64,000 nt of DNA, from assembly GCA_032718475.1 (NCBI GenBank), contig JAUCBJ010006596.1, forward strand, positions 105,709 to 169,708. Direction: 5' to 3'. Under the pieces are notes generated by a model that searched no databases, was not told where the DNA came from, and saw only the letters and a list, made by a program, of their open reading frames with translations. Origin of the DNA: Nemertoderma westbladi. Lineage: Eukaryota; Xenacoelomorpha; Nemertodermatida; Nemertodermatidae. Numbering within the stretch: position 1 is the stretch's first letter; each line of letters opens with the position of its first letter. This document shows, in pieces, positions 44,470 through 54,958 of this stretch. Both the position numbers and the translations under genes were made by a program.

Positions 44470-45640
44470 AAAAAAAGTGAATTCTTCCTGATCAAAACGC
44501 AAGATCATGATCGCGCCAAGATCGGACTTCGTAAAATCGTAACTAAGCATTTTGGATATAAACAATTACTGTAGGAAACGTTCAGAACACCGCCCTGAGT
44601 CGATTAAAAAAAAAATGGCTCGATCGGACAACCGCTTCTCGAGATCTGATACCTGATCATTAAAGATCATAATTTTCGGTTTTTTCCAATTTTCTCGAAA
44701 ACTTTGTTTGAGACCCCCGATTTTTTTTTTACGAATCGACTTCTATGATGAAGGGGCAACTTTTGAGCATTTCGAAATTTTCAAAAAGCGATTTGATCAG
44801 GCCGCGATCAGAAAAGATCGTGTTTTTGGTTTTATTTCGAAGACCAAGTCCTGGGAGTTCACCGTATGGAAAAACTTAACATCACAAAAAGATTCCTCAC
44901 CCTCGAATTATGGGGGGTAGCCAAAATTTGGGCATAAAAAAGTTCAAGTCTAGTGGGTCAAAACTCAAGATCATGATCGCGAAAAGATCAGTATATTTAA
45001 AATCGAATCTAAGCATTTTTCTAATAAACATTCATTGTAAGAAATGTTCAATGGTCTATTCTGAGTTGATTAAAAAAAAAATTGGCTCGATCGGACAGCC
45101 GGTTCTCGAGATCTGATACCTGATCATAAAAGATCGTGTTTTTCGGTTTTTCCCGATTTTCTCGAAAACTTTGTTTGAGACCCCCGATTTTTTTTTTACT
45201 AATCGACTTCTATTAAGAAGGGGCAACTTTTGAGCATTTCGAAATTTTCAAAAAGCGAATTGATCAGGCCATGATCAGGAAAGATCATGTTTTCGGTTTT
45301 ATTTCGAAGACCAAGTCCTGTGAGTTCACCGTATGAAAAAACTTAACATTACAAAAAGATTCCTCACCCTCGAATTAGGGGGGGTAGCCAAAATTTGACC
45401 ATAAAAAAGTTCAATTCTAGGGGGTCAAAAGATCATGATCGCGAAATGATCAGTTTTTTCGAAATTACTTCTGAGCATTTTGGGGCAAAACTTTCAAACT
45501 AAAAAACATTCACTGGAGTGTTCTAAGTAGATTAAAAAAAATTTCGACTCAATAGGCCTACCGGTACCGGAGATATGGTCGTCCAAAGTCTGCTTCCGGT
45601 AATTCGAAAATATTTCGAAAACCCTTGATCGAATTTTTTC
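44470..45640. repeat. ~467-bp GATC-rich tandem repeat
   Basis: GGCTCGATCGGACA occurs at 44617 and 45084. The two full units share CTCGAGATCTGATACCTGATC, GAAAACTTTGTTTGAGACCC, and TTCCTCACCCTCGAATTA. A partial third unit runs to about 45640. GATC and GATCATGATC are strikingly frequent. No coding content. Confidence 0.85.
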
Positions 45641-46535
45641 CTTGAAAATATGTGAATGTACAGTTAGTGGACCCAACCATATATAACAATCCATATTTTG
45701 GATGACAGGTACCGGTGAAATCAGACTTTACCGAAAAAAATTCAAATTGTTGCTACTCATGTCTGACTATCTCGAAAACTATAACAGATATGGAAATACT
45801 TTCACTGCAAGAAATGTTCGCCTATCCAATGCGCTTCTAACTCTGTGCTCGGATTTTGCATAGTGTCAAAACCTAGTACTTAACCCCCCCAGCGGAGGGA
45901 ACGGAGTGACCGGAGCGCCAGTACTATCTTTCATTATAATGAAGTAATAAGGGCGGTGGGTGGGGTAGGTGGTGAACACTATTTATAGGGTGGAGGGAGG
46001 GTCTAGTATATTACTTTAGGATATTTGATTTATTTGCAATATAGTTTAGCTGCCTTAGTCTTATTTGTAATATGTTATACATTATATCAAATTATATCAA
46101 GTTTTAACATACTACATTGTCTACCTGTAGGATAAATATACAATGTAGGGCTCATAATATATTTATAAATAGATTTAGTATATTTACATTGTATAACAGA
46201 GTGAATTGTATTATACTAAAGACGCCGCTTTGATATATCTGATCAAATGGCAATTTCTGGTATATTATCTATTTCACTATCTTGGGTATATCATTCAATT
46301 TCTAAAACTATAATAATAAACATTTACTTCACTTCTTGTTTACTCGCATGGATATATTGATATAAAACACTTCAGTATAATATCTTATAGGGCCAAACGC
46401 AGATTAATCGGAATAATATGTTTAATTATTATTACAATTGGCACATTGAAGTAAGTAGTACATGAGTTTGATAAAATAATTATGAATCTGTATCTTATTC
46501 TACTTTGTCTATATGATTATGTTATATAATAATGT
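45641..46535. other. AT-rich spacer inside the insertion
   Basis: A G-rich patch (45890-46010) is followed by AT-rich sequence. No gene seen. Confidence 0.5.
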
Positions 46536-46724
46536 TACTTTATCACTTTGGTTTAAACCGATCTCCTTTACTATTACTTACTACTTATACTACTACTACT
46601 ACTACTATTATTACTACTGCTACTGACTACTACAGAGTTATATATTATAAGAGGATGGGGTTCGTGATTATTAGTTATTATACAAGTGCCCCTCGGCTAT
46701 AGAGAGTCCACCCTCTGTTGCTTA
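46536..46724. repeat. Subterminal repeat, right end of insertion (inverted)
   Basis: On the - strand it reads TAAGCAACAGAGGGTGGACT, CTCTCTATAGCCGAGGGGCA, and later GATAAAGTAACATTATTAT. This matches the left-end module at 31834-32030 in inverted orientation. A (TAC)n trinucleotide run (46570-46635) is included. Confidence 0.75.
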
Positions 46725-47662
46725 CTGGATGAATACAAATCTACTCAAGATGAATACGGACAAGACAGAATGTTTATTGTTGCAATCACGGTTTGGATGT
46801 CAGATAGACCCGCCTTGTCTACAAATAGGCAACAATAGAGTAAAATGTAGTAGTGACGCCCGTGACATTGGCTTCTACATAGACGCTCATTTGTCTTTTA
46901 GTAAACAGATTGCCATCACTGTGCGAGATTCCTTCTTCCACCTTCGGAACCTGTCCAAAATCAGAAAATGTTTACAGAAGGACACTCTAGAGACTCTTAT
47001 ACATGCCTTGGTAACAAGCAAGCTAGACTGCAACAATTCGCTATATTATGGTCTGCCGAATAATCTCATTAAGAAGCTACAATATGTACAAAACTCAGCC
47101 GCGCGTCTTCTACTGGGTGTCCGAAAGCGGGAACATATTACTCCTGTCCTTAAAAGCCTACATTGGCTTCCTGTTCGTCGCCGTATTGATTTCAAAATAG
47201 CGTTGTTGACTTACAAATGTTTGAACGGCCTGGCACCTCAATATCTCAGGGACCTATTGACACCATATGTTCTGCATCGCGAGTTATGCTCCAGTGATAA
47301 GATGTTGCTCGTCGTACCAAGATTTCGTCTCTCAAATTATGGAAAACGCGCTTTTTCCGTTGCTGCACCACAGGTTTGGAACTCTCTGCCGATGAATGTC
47401 CGTAGCGCACCTGGAGTTGACTCATTCAAATCTTGCCTGAAAACTTTCCTTTTCAAGGAAGAATATGAATAACTATAAATGTACTTTTTTACGTTTTTTG
47501 ACTATCATTTATGTATACCTTCTCTATGTATACTCTTCTTCATTTATGTATTCGTGTATACCTTAATGACTTTCATATCGTTATTGCTGGCGCCTTGCAA
47601 GTATATTTTTATTCTTAAAGGCGTGATATAAATATATATTATTATTATTATTATTATTATTA
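46725..47662 (+). pseudogene. CR1-type LINE, 3' half
   Basis: The ORF from 46729 to 47472 (247 codons, intact) starts MNTNLLKMNTDKTE, exactly where the left half stops. It covers the post-RT region: HALVTSKLD, LQYVQNSAARLLLG, HITPVLKSLHWLPV, APQYLRDLL, WNSLP, FKSCLKTFLF. The element ends in a (ATT)n tail at 47636-47662, typical of CR1-like 3' ends. The strand and reading order agree with 29541-31163. Confidence 0.85.
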
Positions 47663-47685
47663 CATTTTATTATTGTATTTTGTGT

Positions 47686-47776
47686 TATTGTTTACATGGT
47701 AACCCATGATGTCGTTAAGTAATGTCCACTACAGGGACATTACTTAACGCCATCATTGGATACCACGTAAACAATA
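47686..47776. mobile_element. 91-bp palindromic MITE
   Basis: Two 42-bp arms (TATTGTTTAC...GTTAAGTAATGTCC and its reverse complement, about four mismatches) around a 7-base loop ACTACAG. The inner 15 bp pair perfectly. It immediately follows the CR1 tail. Confidence 0.85.
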
Positions 47777-47928
47777 GGTGAAAATTTGCCTGACAGCCAG
47801 ATAGGCCTACTGCATTACCTACCGGTAGGTGGGGTATAGCTATTAATAACCAGTAGGGCCTAGCTATATTATTATAACATGGCTCCAAACACCACCATAA
47901 ATATAAGCTAACTTATTTATAACATAAT

Positions 47929-49150
47929 TTATGTCATTTTTACATTTATCTTATGCACACGTTTACAGTCCACTTCAACATCATCATGAGTATTCCAGAA
48001 TTGTTTACCAATTTCAGAATTGTTGTAATCTGTCTTGGCCTTCTTCGTCAGTAGTGAATATGATTTACAACCTTCACATGCACCATATGTATTAGCAACT
48101 TTATTGTAACTATTACAATCACCATCACATATTAGTTCTCTATAAACTATATGTTTCGGTTCTTCAACTTTATACATAGATCTCTGAAAAATCTCATCAC
48201 AAATATCGACCTCCATCTGACCACTGGAAGCAGTATAGTTGCCATTACATTCATTTTTATGCTTGTCCATAAATTGTATATATTCTTCAGTACCCTTTCT
48301 ATAAGGAGCAAATGTACAAGTAGTACATAGCTTTGACTTTACTCCATAATCGATGACCTTTCCTGTTTCTATAGAGACTAACATTCCCGCTCCAAAGTTA
48401 GCTGTGTGACCTCGAGTTCCCCATGTTCCATCATAAGAAACTGCCTGATTATGGGTGTCAGGACTTCTATTCGACTCTGTTGTAAATTCATGTCACAAAC
48501 ATCCAACACACAGTCATGCAGTTTTTGCAGATGAAAATTCCATGTACCTTTTGACATTTGGCACGGTATATCCAAAATTTCACAAATTGTGAATAGACTT
48601 TCTAAACCCATACCAGCTTCTGTCATCGCATACACTACACCACGATTCAAGACACCTGACCCATTGTGATTGTATGTTGAACTAGGTTCATCACGTTTTG
48701 TGCAATCTGCTGACTGCAAATTATATTCAAAACTACATTTTGAGCAAATAAATTCCGCTACACTATCAACACCCTTCAAATCATATATATTTTCAACAGC
48801 TTTTATATTACCCTGACATCCACCACTGCTGTGAGCAGATTTCACAATATTGACTATGTTATTTATGCTCTGCAACCAGTCAGTGCTGCATCGTCATTTC
48901 GTAAATTCAAGTCAGTTTCAGCTATAATTTCGGGAATCTTCCGTGTACTCGCAGTTTCAACACAATTTATATTACCAGAAGTATTGCCACTGTTTCTCAT
49001 GAGAGTATTTAGCTTCTTATCACCAACTGACAGACCTTTGGCTACCGGTCCTGTTAGGCCATCGGTAGGCTCAAATCGTTGTTGTGATGTAGCAGTTTTC
49101 AAACGTTTTTGTTTTGCAGCACGAGATTTTCTGGTTGGTTTTACCTTTAT
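47929..49150 (-). pseudogene. Mutator-like (MULE) transposase, frameshifted and truncated
   Basis: Three frames read in order on the - strand (49102-48863, 48875-48378, 48384-47929). The middle frame has a CX2C-type segment (FICSKC) and GVVYAMTEAGMG. Across a frameshift at about 48450 the correct reading gives VSYDGTWGTRGHT, the first catalytic Asp region, then TGKVIDYGVKSKLCTTC. ICDGDCNSYNKV contains the second catalytic Asp. The catalytic Glu region is missing at the 3' end. This is the metazoan Mutator-like domain that transposes via a DDE nuclease. Confidence 0.7.
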
Positions 49151-49589
49151 TTGAAAGAAATTATTATTATACTATATCACTAAATTACTCTAATCGCTAA
49201 TATATGTAACAAATTGCTGTACTGCTGTAAGTCCGTAATCTCTGAAATGTTCATAAACGCATGCTTTAGCAAAGGCATGTAAACAACCAATAATTCACGA
49301 TTTGAAATTCCCCCCTCTATGTAGGAGTATCTATGTGGCCATTCATAAAGAAATATCTACAGTACTTAAAAAACGTTTTTGATTTAGTCGTTTTGTTAAA
49401 AAATAACCACTTTCCCTGGCTATGCTTCACAAATTAGGCAATATCTTCAAAACTAAGAAAGATGTTGAAAAACGGTTTTGAAATTCGGAATCTACGAGAA
49501 ATTTGGGGTTTAAATCGACAACAACAAAAAATTCGAGAAATTTCGACCTAGGGGGGTGAACCCCCCCCCCCCCCCCCCCCCCCTTTAAA
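49151..49589. other. Spacer ending in a long C homopolymer
   Basis: AT-rich sequence, then a C tract at about 49560-49583. No gene seen. Confidence 0.6.
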
Positions 49590-49599
49590 GGTGAAATTA

Positions 49600-50265
49600 C
49601 ATGTTTAAAGATTGAGGCTGATGAGCGCGAACAGTATAACCGGTGGAATAATGTCCTTCTCCACGGCATAGCTGAGTCGGACAATCCTAATGACGATCAT
49701 ACTAACGTTGATAAGATAGTCGCAGATATGAATATTGAACTGTATATGATTGATGTTGTCCACCGTATTGGTGGAAAAAAAAACAGTTAAAATTCGCCCC
49801 GTCATCATCCAATTCCTCAGCCACTACCCCCACCAGCAGATCTTTAATCCCGACAATAAGGATAAGATCATCCCCAAGGATGCTTACTTCACTGATCACC
49901 TAATCAAATCTCGGGCTGATCTTCTAGCCAAACTCCGCTCCCTAAAGAAACTCAATCTCATTCATTCCACTTCAACCCGTGCAGATAACATACTCGCGCT
50001 AATCGAGGAAAATGGCAAAACTTATTCGATTAGATCACTCTCCGATTACCAACGCTTCCAGGATCTGGTCACCCTGGCACCCCCCGTTAGTCATGGCGAC
50101 CATACCAGCGCCTCTGATAGCAGTGCACGTTCTCCTAATTGGACCCCAATACGCACAAGGGTTGGGTCTCATCGCACCACAGGTCGCATAGAACACATTG
50201 ACTATATGGCACCACCCTTAGGAGTCTACAGGGTTCTCAGGGATAATAATTCCGGTAATAAATAA
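49600..50265 (+). pseudogene. LINE ORF1-like RNA-binding protein
   Basis: Reads ADEREQYNRWNNVLLHGIAE...DVVHRIGG then, after a frameshift at a run of nine A (about 49785), KIRPVIIQFLSHYPHQQIF...DAYFTDHL...TRADNILALIEENGKTYSI. This is the pattern of the RRM-containing ORF1 proteins that coat LINE RNA (L1 ORF1p-like). It stops at TAA 50263. Confidence 0.65.
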
Positions 50266-50618
50266 ACCAAACCAGCTGAGAGGCTCTAACTTGTCCATTT
50301 CGAACATAACATGCAGTAATATATGTAAGCCATAAATCTTTGCTTCTAACTTTATTAAGTAGGCTATGTCTTTCTGACCTTATTTTGGTCACTACATAAC
50401 AAATAGTGGACCTAAATTTAGTACCTGTACTTGGTATTTAATCCTTATATTTGTTAGTGTTTTTTTTTTGCCAAGTTGGTTAAACTGTCTAGTTTAACCA
50501 ACAAATCTAATTTGCTGGTCAGTGTATTTTATTCTAAATTTCCTTGAATAATTTATTTGTCAGTTAGAATTCCACGTTCTGCGTCCCAACATCCTCTGGT
50601 GGGTGTTAGCTGTGCCTT

Positions 50619-51590
50619 TTGTTTTTCACACCTGAACAACAAAAGGCACAGCTAACGCCTGCCAGTGAGAGGTCATTCTTATGTCAGGTCTGTGGCCTGC
50701 ACTATCACATACAATGTGGCTCCTTCTCTCCCCTTCTGATTGCCCCAATGGTGTCTCCATTGCACAAAATCCATTTTCCCCTACTCCCTTGTCCCAACAG
50801 ATGACAATGACATTTTTTCCACTAATCAATCCGACAATGTATCTACAGACCCTATAAATAATTACTTTGTAAACATTAATCCAGATATTAATCTTACATC
50901 CTTCTTTGTCAGTGATGGATACTATAATAGCTTAAAATTCTCAGAAACTGTTAAATCTTGCTATATCCCACTATCTGTTTTTCACCTAAACTGCTGCAGC
51001 CTTCCAACCTACCTGCCCGATACTACTGACTTCTTTGAAACCTTTAATTTCCATTGTGATATTATTACTTTCAGTGAAACCTGGGTTCACTGGGTTCCTG
51101 GGTTCAAATTAATAGACCCCCCCCCCCCCCCCCCCCCCAAGCAAACCTCTAATTGTGGGATGCATTTATCGATCTCAGGAATTCAACTTGGCTGAATTCA
51201 CAAATAAACTAGAAACTCGCTTACAATCATTGGCTGAAAACAATTGCGAAGTTACAAGGAAGCAGCTAATAAAAATAGTTCTCAAGATTATTTAAATTCA
51301 CTTATTTCAAATGGTTTTTCTCAGCTTATTGACAAACCTCCTAGAATCACATCTCATTCGAGCACCTTAATCGACCATATTATAACTAAGATAAATTCAT
51401 CCTTCTGTACACACGGTGTCTTCAGTAATCTTATTGGTTCTACCGATCATCTCCCAACATTTGTCATCCTGTCTGATTATGAAACCTACTTTAAGCCTGA
51501 AACCTCTAAAATTACTTATGACTTTTCGAAAAGCAGATGCTTTTCTTTTAAGCCTCGCAGACCCTCACAACTGGACGGGTAATAATATTT
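50619..51590 (+). pseudogene. LINE zinc-finger and endonuclease region, broken
   Basis: CQVCGLHYHIQCGSF is the start of a PHD-like finger often found before CR1/L2 endonucleases. FHLNCCSLPTYLPDTTDFF...CDIITFSETW is the EEP start with the conserved Glu. After a C-tract collapse at 51117-51138 the domain resumes (VGCIYRSQEF...STLIDHIITK...STDHLPTFVIL). The middle of the endonuclease, including the GDFN motif, is missing. Confidence 0.65.
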
Positions 51591-51599
51591 TATTCAACT

Positions 51600-52000
51600 C
51601 GTTGAGTTGAGTCGGGCACATGTTTCTGTTGAGAATAAATTAAAATAATTTCATCAATCACGGGCTTATTTCACTTTCCAAGAAACAGCAATAAACGACT
51701 TACACGGTAGTACTATAAAGTATTAATTATTTAACTAATTGACTACAATATTTTACATTCTAATGCAAAGAAAGTAAATCACAACTCCTTAAACAAATAA
51801 TGAATATAAAATTATTAACTCAACTCGGGATAGGCCCGGACCTTTATTAACAGTTTCACCCAATGCTCATAAATAATAATTTTTATAATTAATATTAATT
51901 AAATAGTAATGCAGAGGGGCAACTGGCAGGTATCTATAGCATTGCTAGTGGCGATACCAGCCAGTTGGGGGAGGGAGGAAAGAAGGGCTGTGGCTAATTC
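51600..52000. mobile_element. ~400-bp insertion in the LINE
   Basis: LINE coding sequence stops after FNSL (51600) and resumes with FNSFYNDFQ at about 52004. TTATTCAACTC and TAATTCAATTC flank the insert as a possible imperfect target duplication. Inside, GAGTTGAGTCGGGC at about 51602 and its near-complement CTCAACTCGGGA at 51820 form a subterminal inverted pair. No coding content. Confidence 0.5.
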
Positions 52001-52413
52001 AATTCATTCTACAATGACTTCCAAATAATTTGCGATATTCATCTACCAAAAAAAAATTATAGGAAAAAAGAATCTCCCAAAAGAACCGTGGTTAACTCAA
52101 GGATTACTAACAGCAATTAAGCGAAAAGGTCATCTTTATTCAAAATTTGTTTCTACTCAGACCAGAGTCTGATTCTAACACGTTCAAAACTTATCGAAAT
52201 AAATTAACATCATTATTGAAGCAAGCTGAGAAAAAAAATTATTATCATAAACAGTTTTTTGACAACATATAGACAGAAAACCTGGCGTACAATAAATACA
52301 TTACTTCATCGACGCAATATATCATCCCTTCCTAAAAAAATTATTTTTCCAACAATACAATTCTAACTGATCCAACTGATATTGCGGATTAACTGAACTA
52401 TTTTATTACATCT

Positions 52414-53903
52414 GTGGGCTCCACCCTTGCTGCTCGTCACACGCCTTCAACTAGTTGCCATAACAGATTTATTCGTCACACCAAATCGATTCTTTCATAC
52501 TTGCCGAAACCAGTTGTTGAAATCCAGTACCACATTCTCCATCTAAAAGAAGACTCAGCATCCTATGACCAGTTTCCCACGAAACTCCTCAAATTAGCCG
52601 CCTCCACCAATTCTCCAAAACTCCCCGAACTCATTAATCTAAGTATTAAGCAAGGTATTTACCCCACCACTCTTAAGATTGCAAAAGTGATTCCCGTCTT
52701 TAAAGGCGTTGATCCTCTCCAATCTGCAAATTATCGCCTGATATCCTTACTTTCAGCTCTCAACAAAGTCTTTGAAATAATTATTAATACTCAGCTTATC
52801 ACTTACCTTGACAAATTTAATATCATCTGCCCGAATCAATTTGGTTTTAGAAAAAAATATACAACATCTTTCGCAATTCTCAATATAGTTGAAAAAATCC
52901 ATGAGGCTTTCAACAACAGAGAGTCAACCTCAGTAATCTTCCTCGATCTATGCAAAGCATTCAATGTTCTAGATCATAAAATCATGTTAGGAAAACTTAG
53001 TTGCTATGGAATCCGTGGAACTCCACTATCTCTACTATCTAACTATCTCCATGACTATTCCCAGTTTGTCTCACTTGGCGGCGATAATTCCCGTTCTAAT
53101 CACTTACGAACAGGTGTTCCTCAAGGTTCCGTACTTGGCCCTATACTGTTCCTACTTTATGTTAATGACCTCCCAAACTGCAGTCCATTCCTCACCACTC
53201 TGTTCGCTGAAGACACATCTTTAATCCACAGATCTAAACCCAATTCTAATCCTGTGTCTACTGTCAATTCAAATCTCTCGTCTGTTTCTGACTGGCTCAC
53301 TGACAACAAACTATCCCTCAATATTAATAAGACAGAATATGCCATATTTTCAAATTTTTCAAATCACACTGATCTAGGGCCAGTTCTTATTACCGGTGAT
53401 AAAATCAAGCAAGTTTTCACAGCTAAGTATCTCGGTTTATATATTGATAGTAAACTTAACTTCCATCCTCACATACAACACACATACTCAAAGAAATCTG
53501 TAGATCTGGAGGTATCTTTTATCGTCTTCGTCATATTCTTCCCCTGTCAATTATGCGAACTTTATTTTTCTCTCTTATTCATCCCTATATTATCTATGGT
53601 CTAATTGTCTGGGGAAGCACTTATAACTCTATAACCAAACCAATTCGTACCAAAGTTAATAAGATCCTCCGGTGTATAACGTTTAGTCATTATAAATCTT
53701 CATCCCTTCCAATTTATCAACAATTGAATATCTTGCCATTAGAGCGACTTTACAAGTTCCAAATCTGCAGCATCATGTATGTGATGTCTTTCACAAACCC
53801 TCCCACCCTCTCACTCATTTATTCCGCAAAACAACCAGTATACATACACATAACACCCGCGCAGCCTCATCCAGCCATTTTTATATCCCACAGATCCGCT
53901 TAG
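52414..53903 (+). pseudogene. CR1/L2-type reverse transcriptase, broken
   Basis: The 396-codon frame (52414-53604) has LKIAKVIPVFKG, QFGFRKKYTTSFAIL, VIFLDLCKAFNVLDHKIML (motif A), GVPQGSVLGPILFLLYVNDL, and FAED where YADD is expected (first catalytic Asp replaced by Glu). A frameshift near 53550 leads to 53553-53903 (FSLIHPYIIYGLIVWGSTY), the conserved post-RT region. It is inactive. Confidence 0.75.
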
Positions 53904-54606
53904 ACTTTGCCCACCAATCCCTTTCATTTCAAGGCTCTTTAATCTGGAATGCGCTCAGCTAAGATAAAATAAATTCTAAAACTAAATACATCTCAAAAAA
54001 TCTAAAAAAATATCTTTTATTCACATAGCCACCGCTAAATATTATTTTATTAGGTATCTCACCACCACGTCAGTGAGCCTGTGCATCCAATCCCTTCCAC
54101 CAACCTTCTTTACATCCGTGTTTACAGGTCTAACATACTAGGTTCACTGACTAACCTGTTTTCCAATATATTATAACCACTCTACTACTGTATCTATCCC
54201 AACACCTACCCAAACTCTACTACAACATCTGTTTATGGCTATGATGGTGATGGATGCTGTGACTTCCTCATCGGCCCTGACACCACTGACTACTGAACCA
54301 GCTACACCCACCCACCCCCCCCCCCCCCCCCCCCCCCGTACTTATATTTATATATTTCCCTTCCCTCAATACGTGGGAAAGGCAGGTGCTGCACTAGCCC
54401 AGGCTATTGTGCTTTCCTTCATCCCATATCATGTAAAAAATTAGAACTGACTACCAAGTTAGACTAGGCGTGTACTATACTGTATTTCATGAAGCACACT
54501 TGTGCTTCTTATAACACTATAATTACGGAAGGTCCGGACTTAATGCATATTATGTAATATTTCATAACTATGATAAATAAATAAGTTGAAATTGAAATTA
54601 GAGTGA

Positions 54607-54724
54607 TTAGACCACGCTCTGTGTGATGTTACTGTGTGATGTGTTTGGTAATAAGTCCCTCATACTTGCTGGAGATTTCCGTCAAATTAGTCCTGTCATT
54701 CCTCATGTTCCAGGTGCTATATAA
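54607..54724 (+). pseudogene. Orphan Helitron/PIF1 helicase fragment
   Basis: LDHALCDVT then, one base shifted, DVFGNKSLILAGDFRQISPV, the GDFRQ motif III of canonical Helitron PIF1 helicases. Only about 38 codons remain. Its motif differs from the GCGDHLQLEPV of the 1916-aa protein, so it derives from a different Helitron lineage. Confidence 0.65.
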
Positions 54725-54958
54725 TTAGCATTTTACATGGTATGACAAGCAAAAAACGCTTATAAATATGTGATTTGGATGATAATAAGTCTATTAATAA
54801 TATAATATAATAATAATAATATATAATTATTTATAAAGTGCCGAAATTACATAGGGGTTGTACGCTAAGGCGCTACAGAAAGTTTAAGTCAAACCAGTAT
54901 ATACACTTAAAACAAAGGCACCACATAAAATTGTTGAATAAATATTAAAACTACTACT
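54725..54958. other. AT-rich spacer, no gene
   Basis: (TAATA)n-like sequence around 54795-54830. Ends at the (AGT)n tail of the following LINE. Confidence 0.5.

Larger units (their letters stand above)
31164..46724 (-). mobile_element. 15.6-kb insertion carrying a Rep/helicase/GIY-YIG gene
   Basis: It interrupts a CR1-type LINE between QSW and MNTNLLK. CTGGA flanks both sides (31159-31163 and 46725-46729). This could be a 5-bp target duplication, or microhomology, since typical Helitrons make none. Its ends carry related repeats in inverted orientation (31357 and 31851 against about 46708). Inside are the 1916-codon gene on the - strand, a foldback element, tandem arrays and one LINE fragment, so some of the length is secondary insertion. 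It is the best candidate for a complete autonomous element in the window. Confidence 0.6.
49590..54600 (+). mobile_element. CR1/L2-type LINE, decayed, nearly full length
   Basis: In order: ORF1-like RNA-binding protein, CX2C/PHD-like finger plus endonuclease, and RT. The 3' UTR ends in AAATAAATAAG and TTGAAATTGAAA at about 54575-54600. A roughly 400-bp foreign insert sits at 51600-52000. C homopolymers interrupt it at about 51117-51138 and 54308-54337. No frame is intact over the whole length. Confidence 0.75.

Noticed and set aside
31164-46724. Maverick/Polinton (15-20 kb, inverted repeats)
   Set aside because: No polymerase B, retroviral-type integrase, packaging ATPase or capsid gene seen; the only long gene is Rep/helicase/GIY-YIG.
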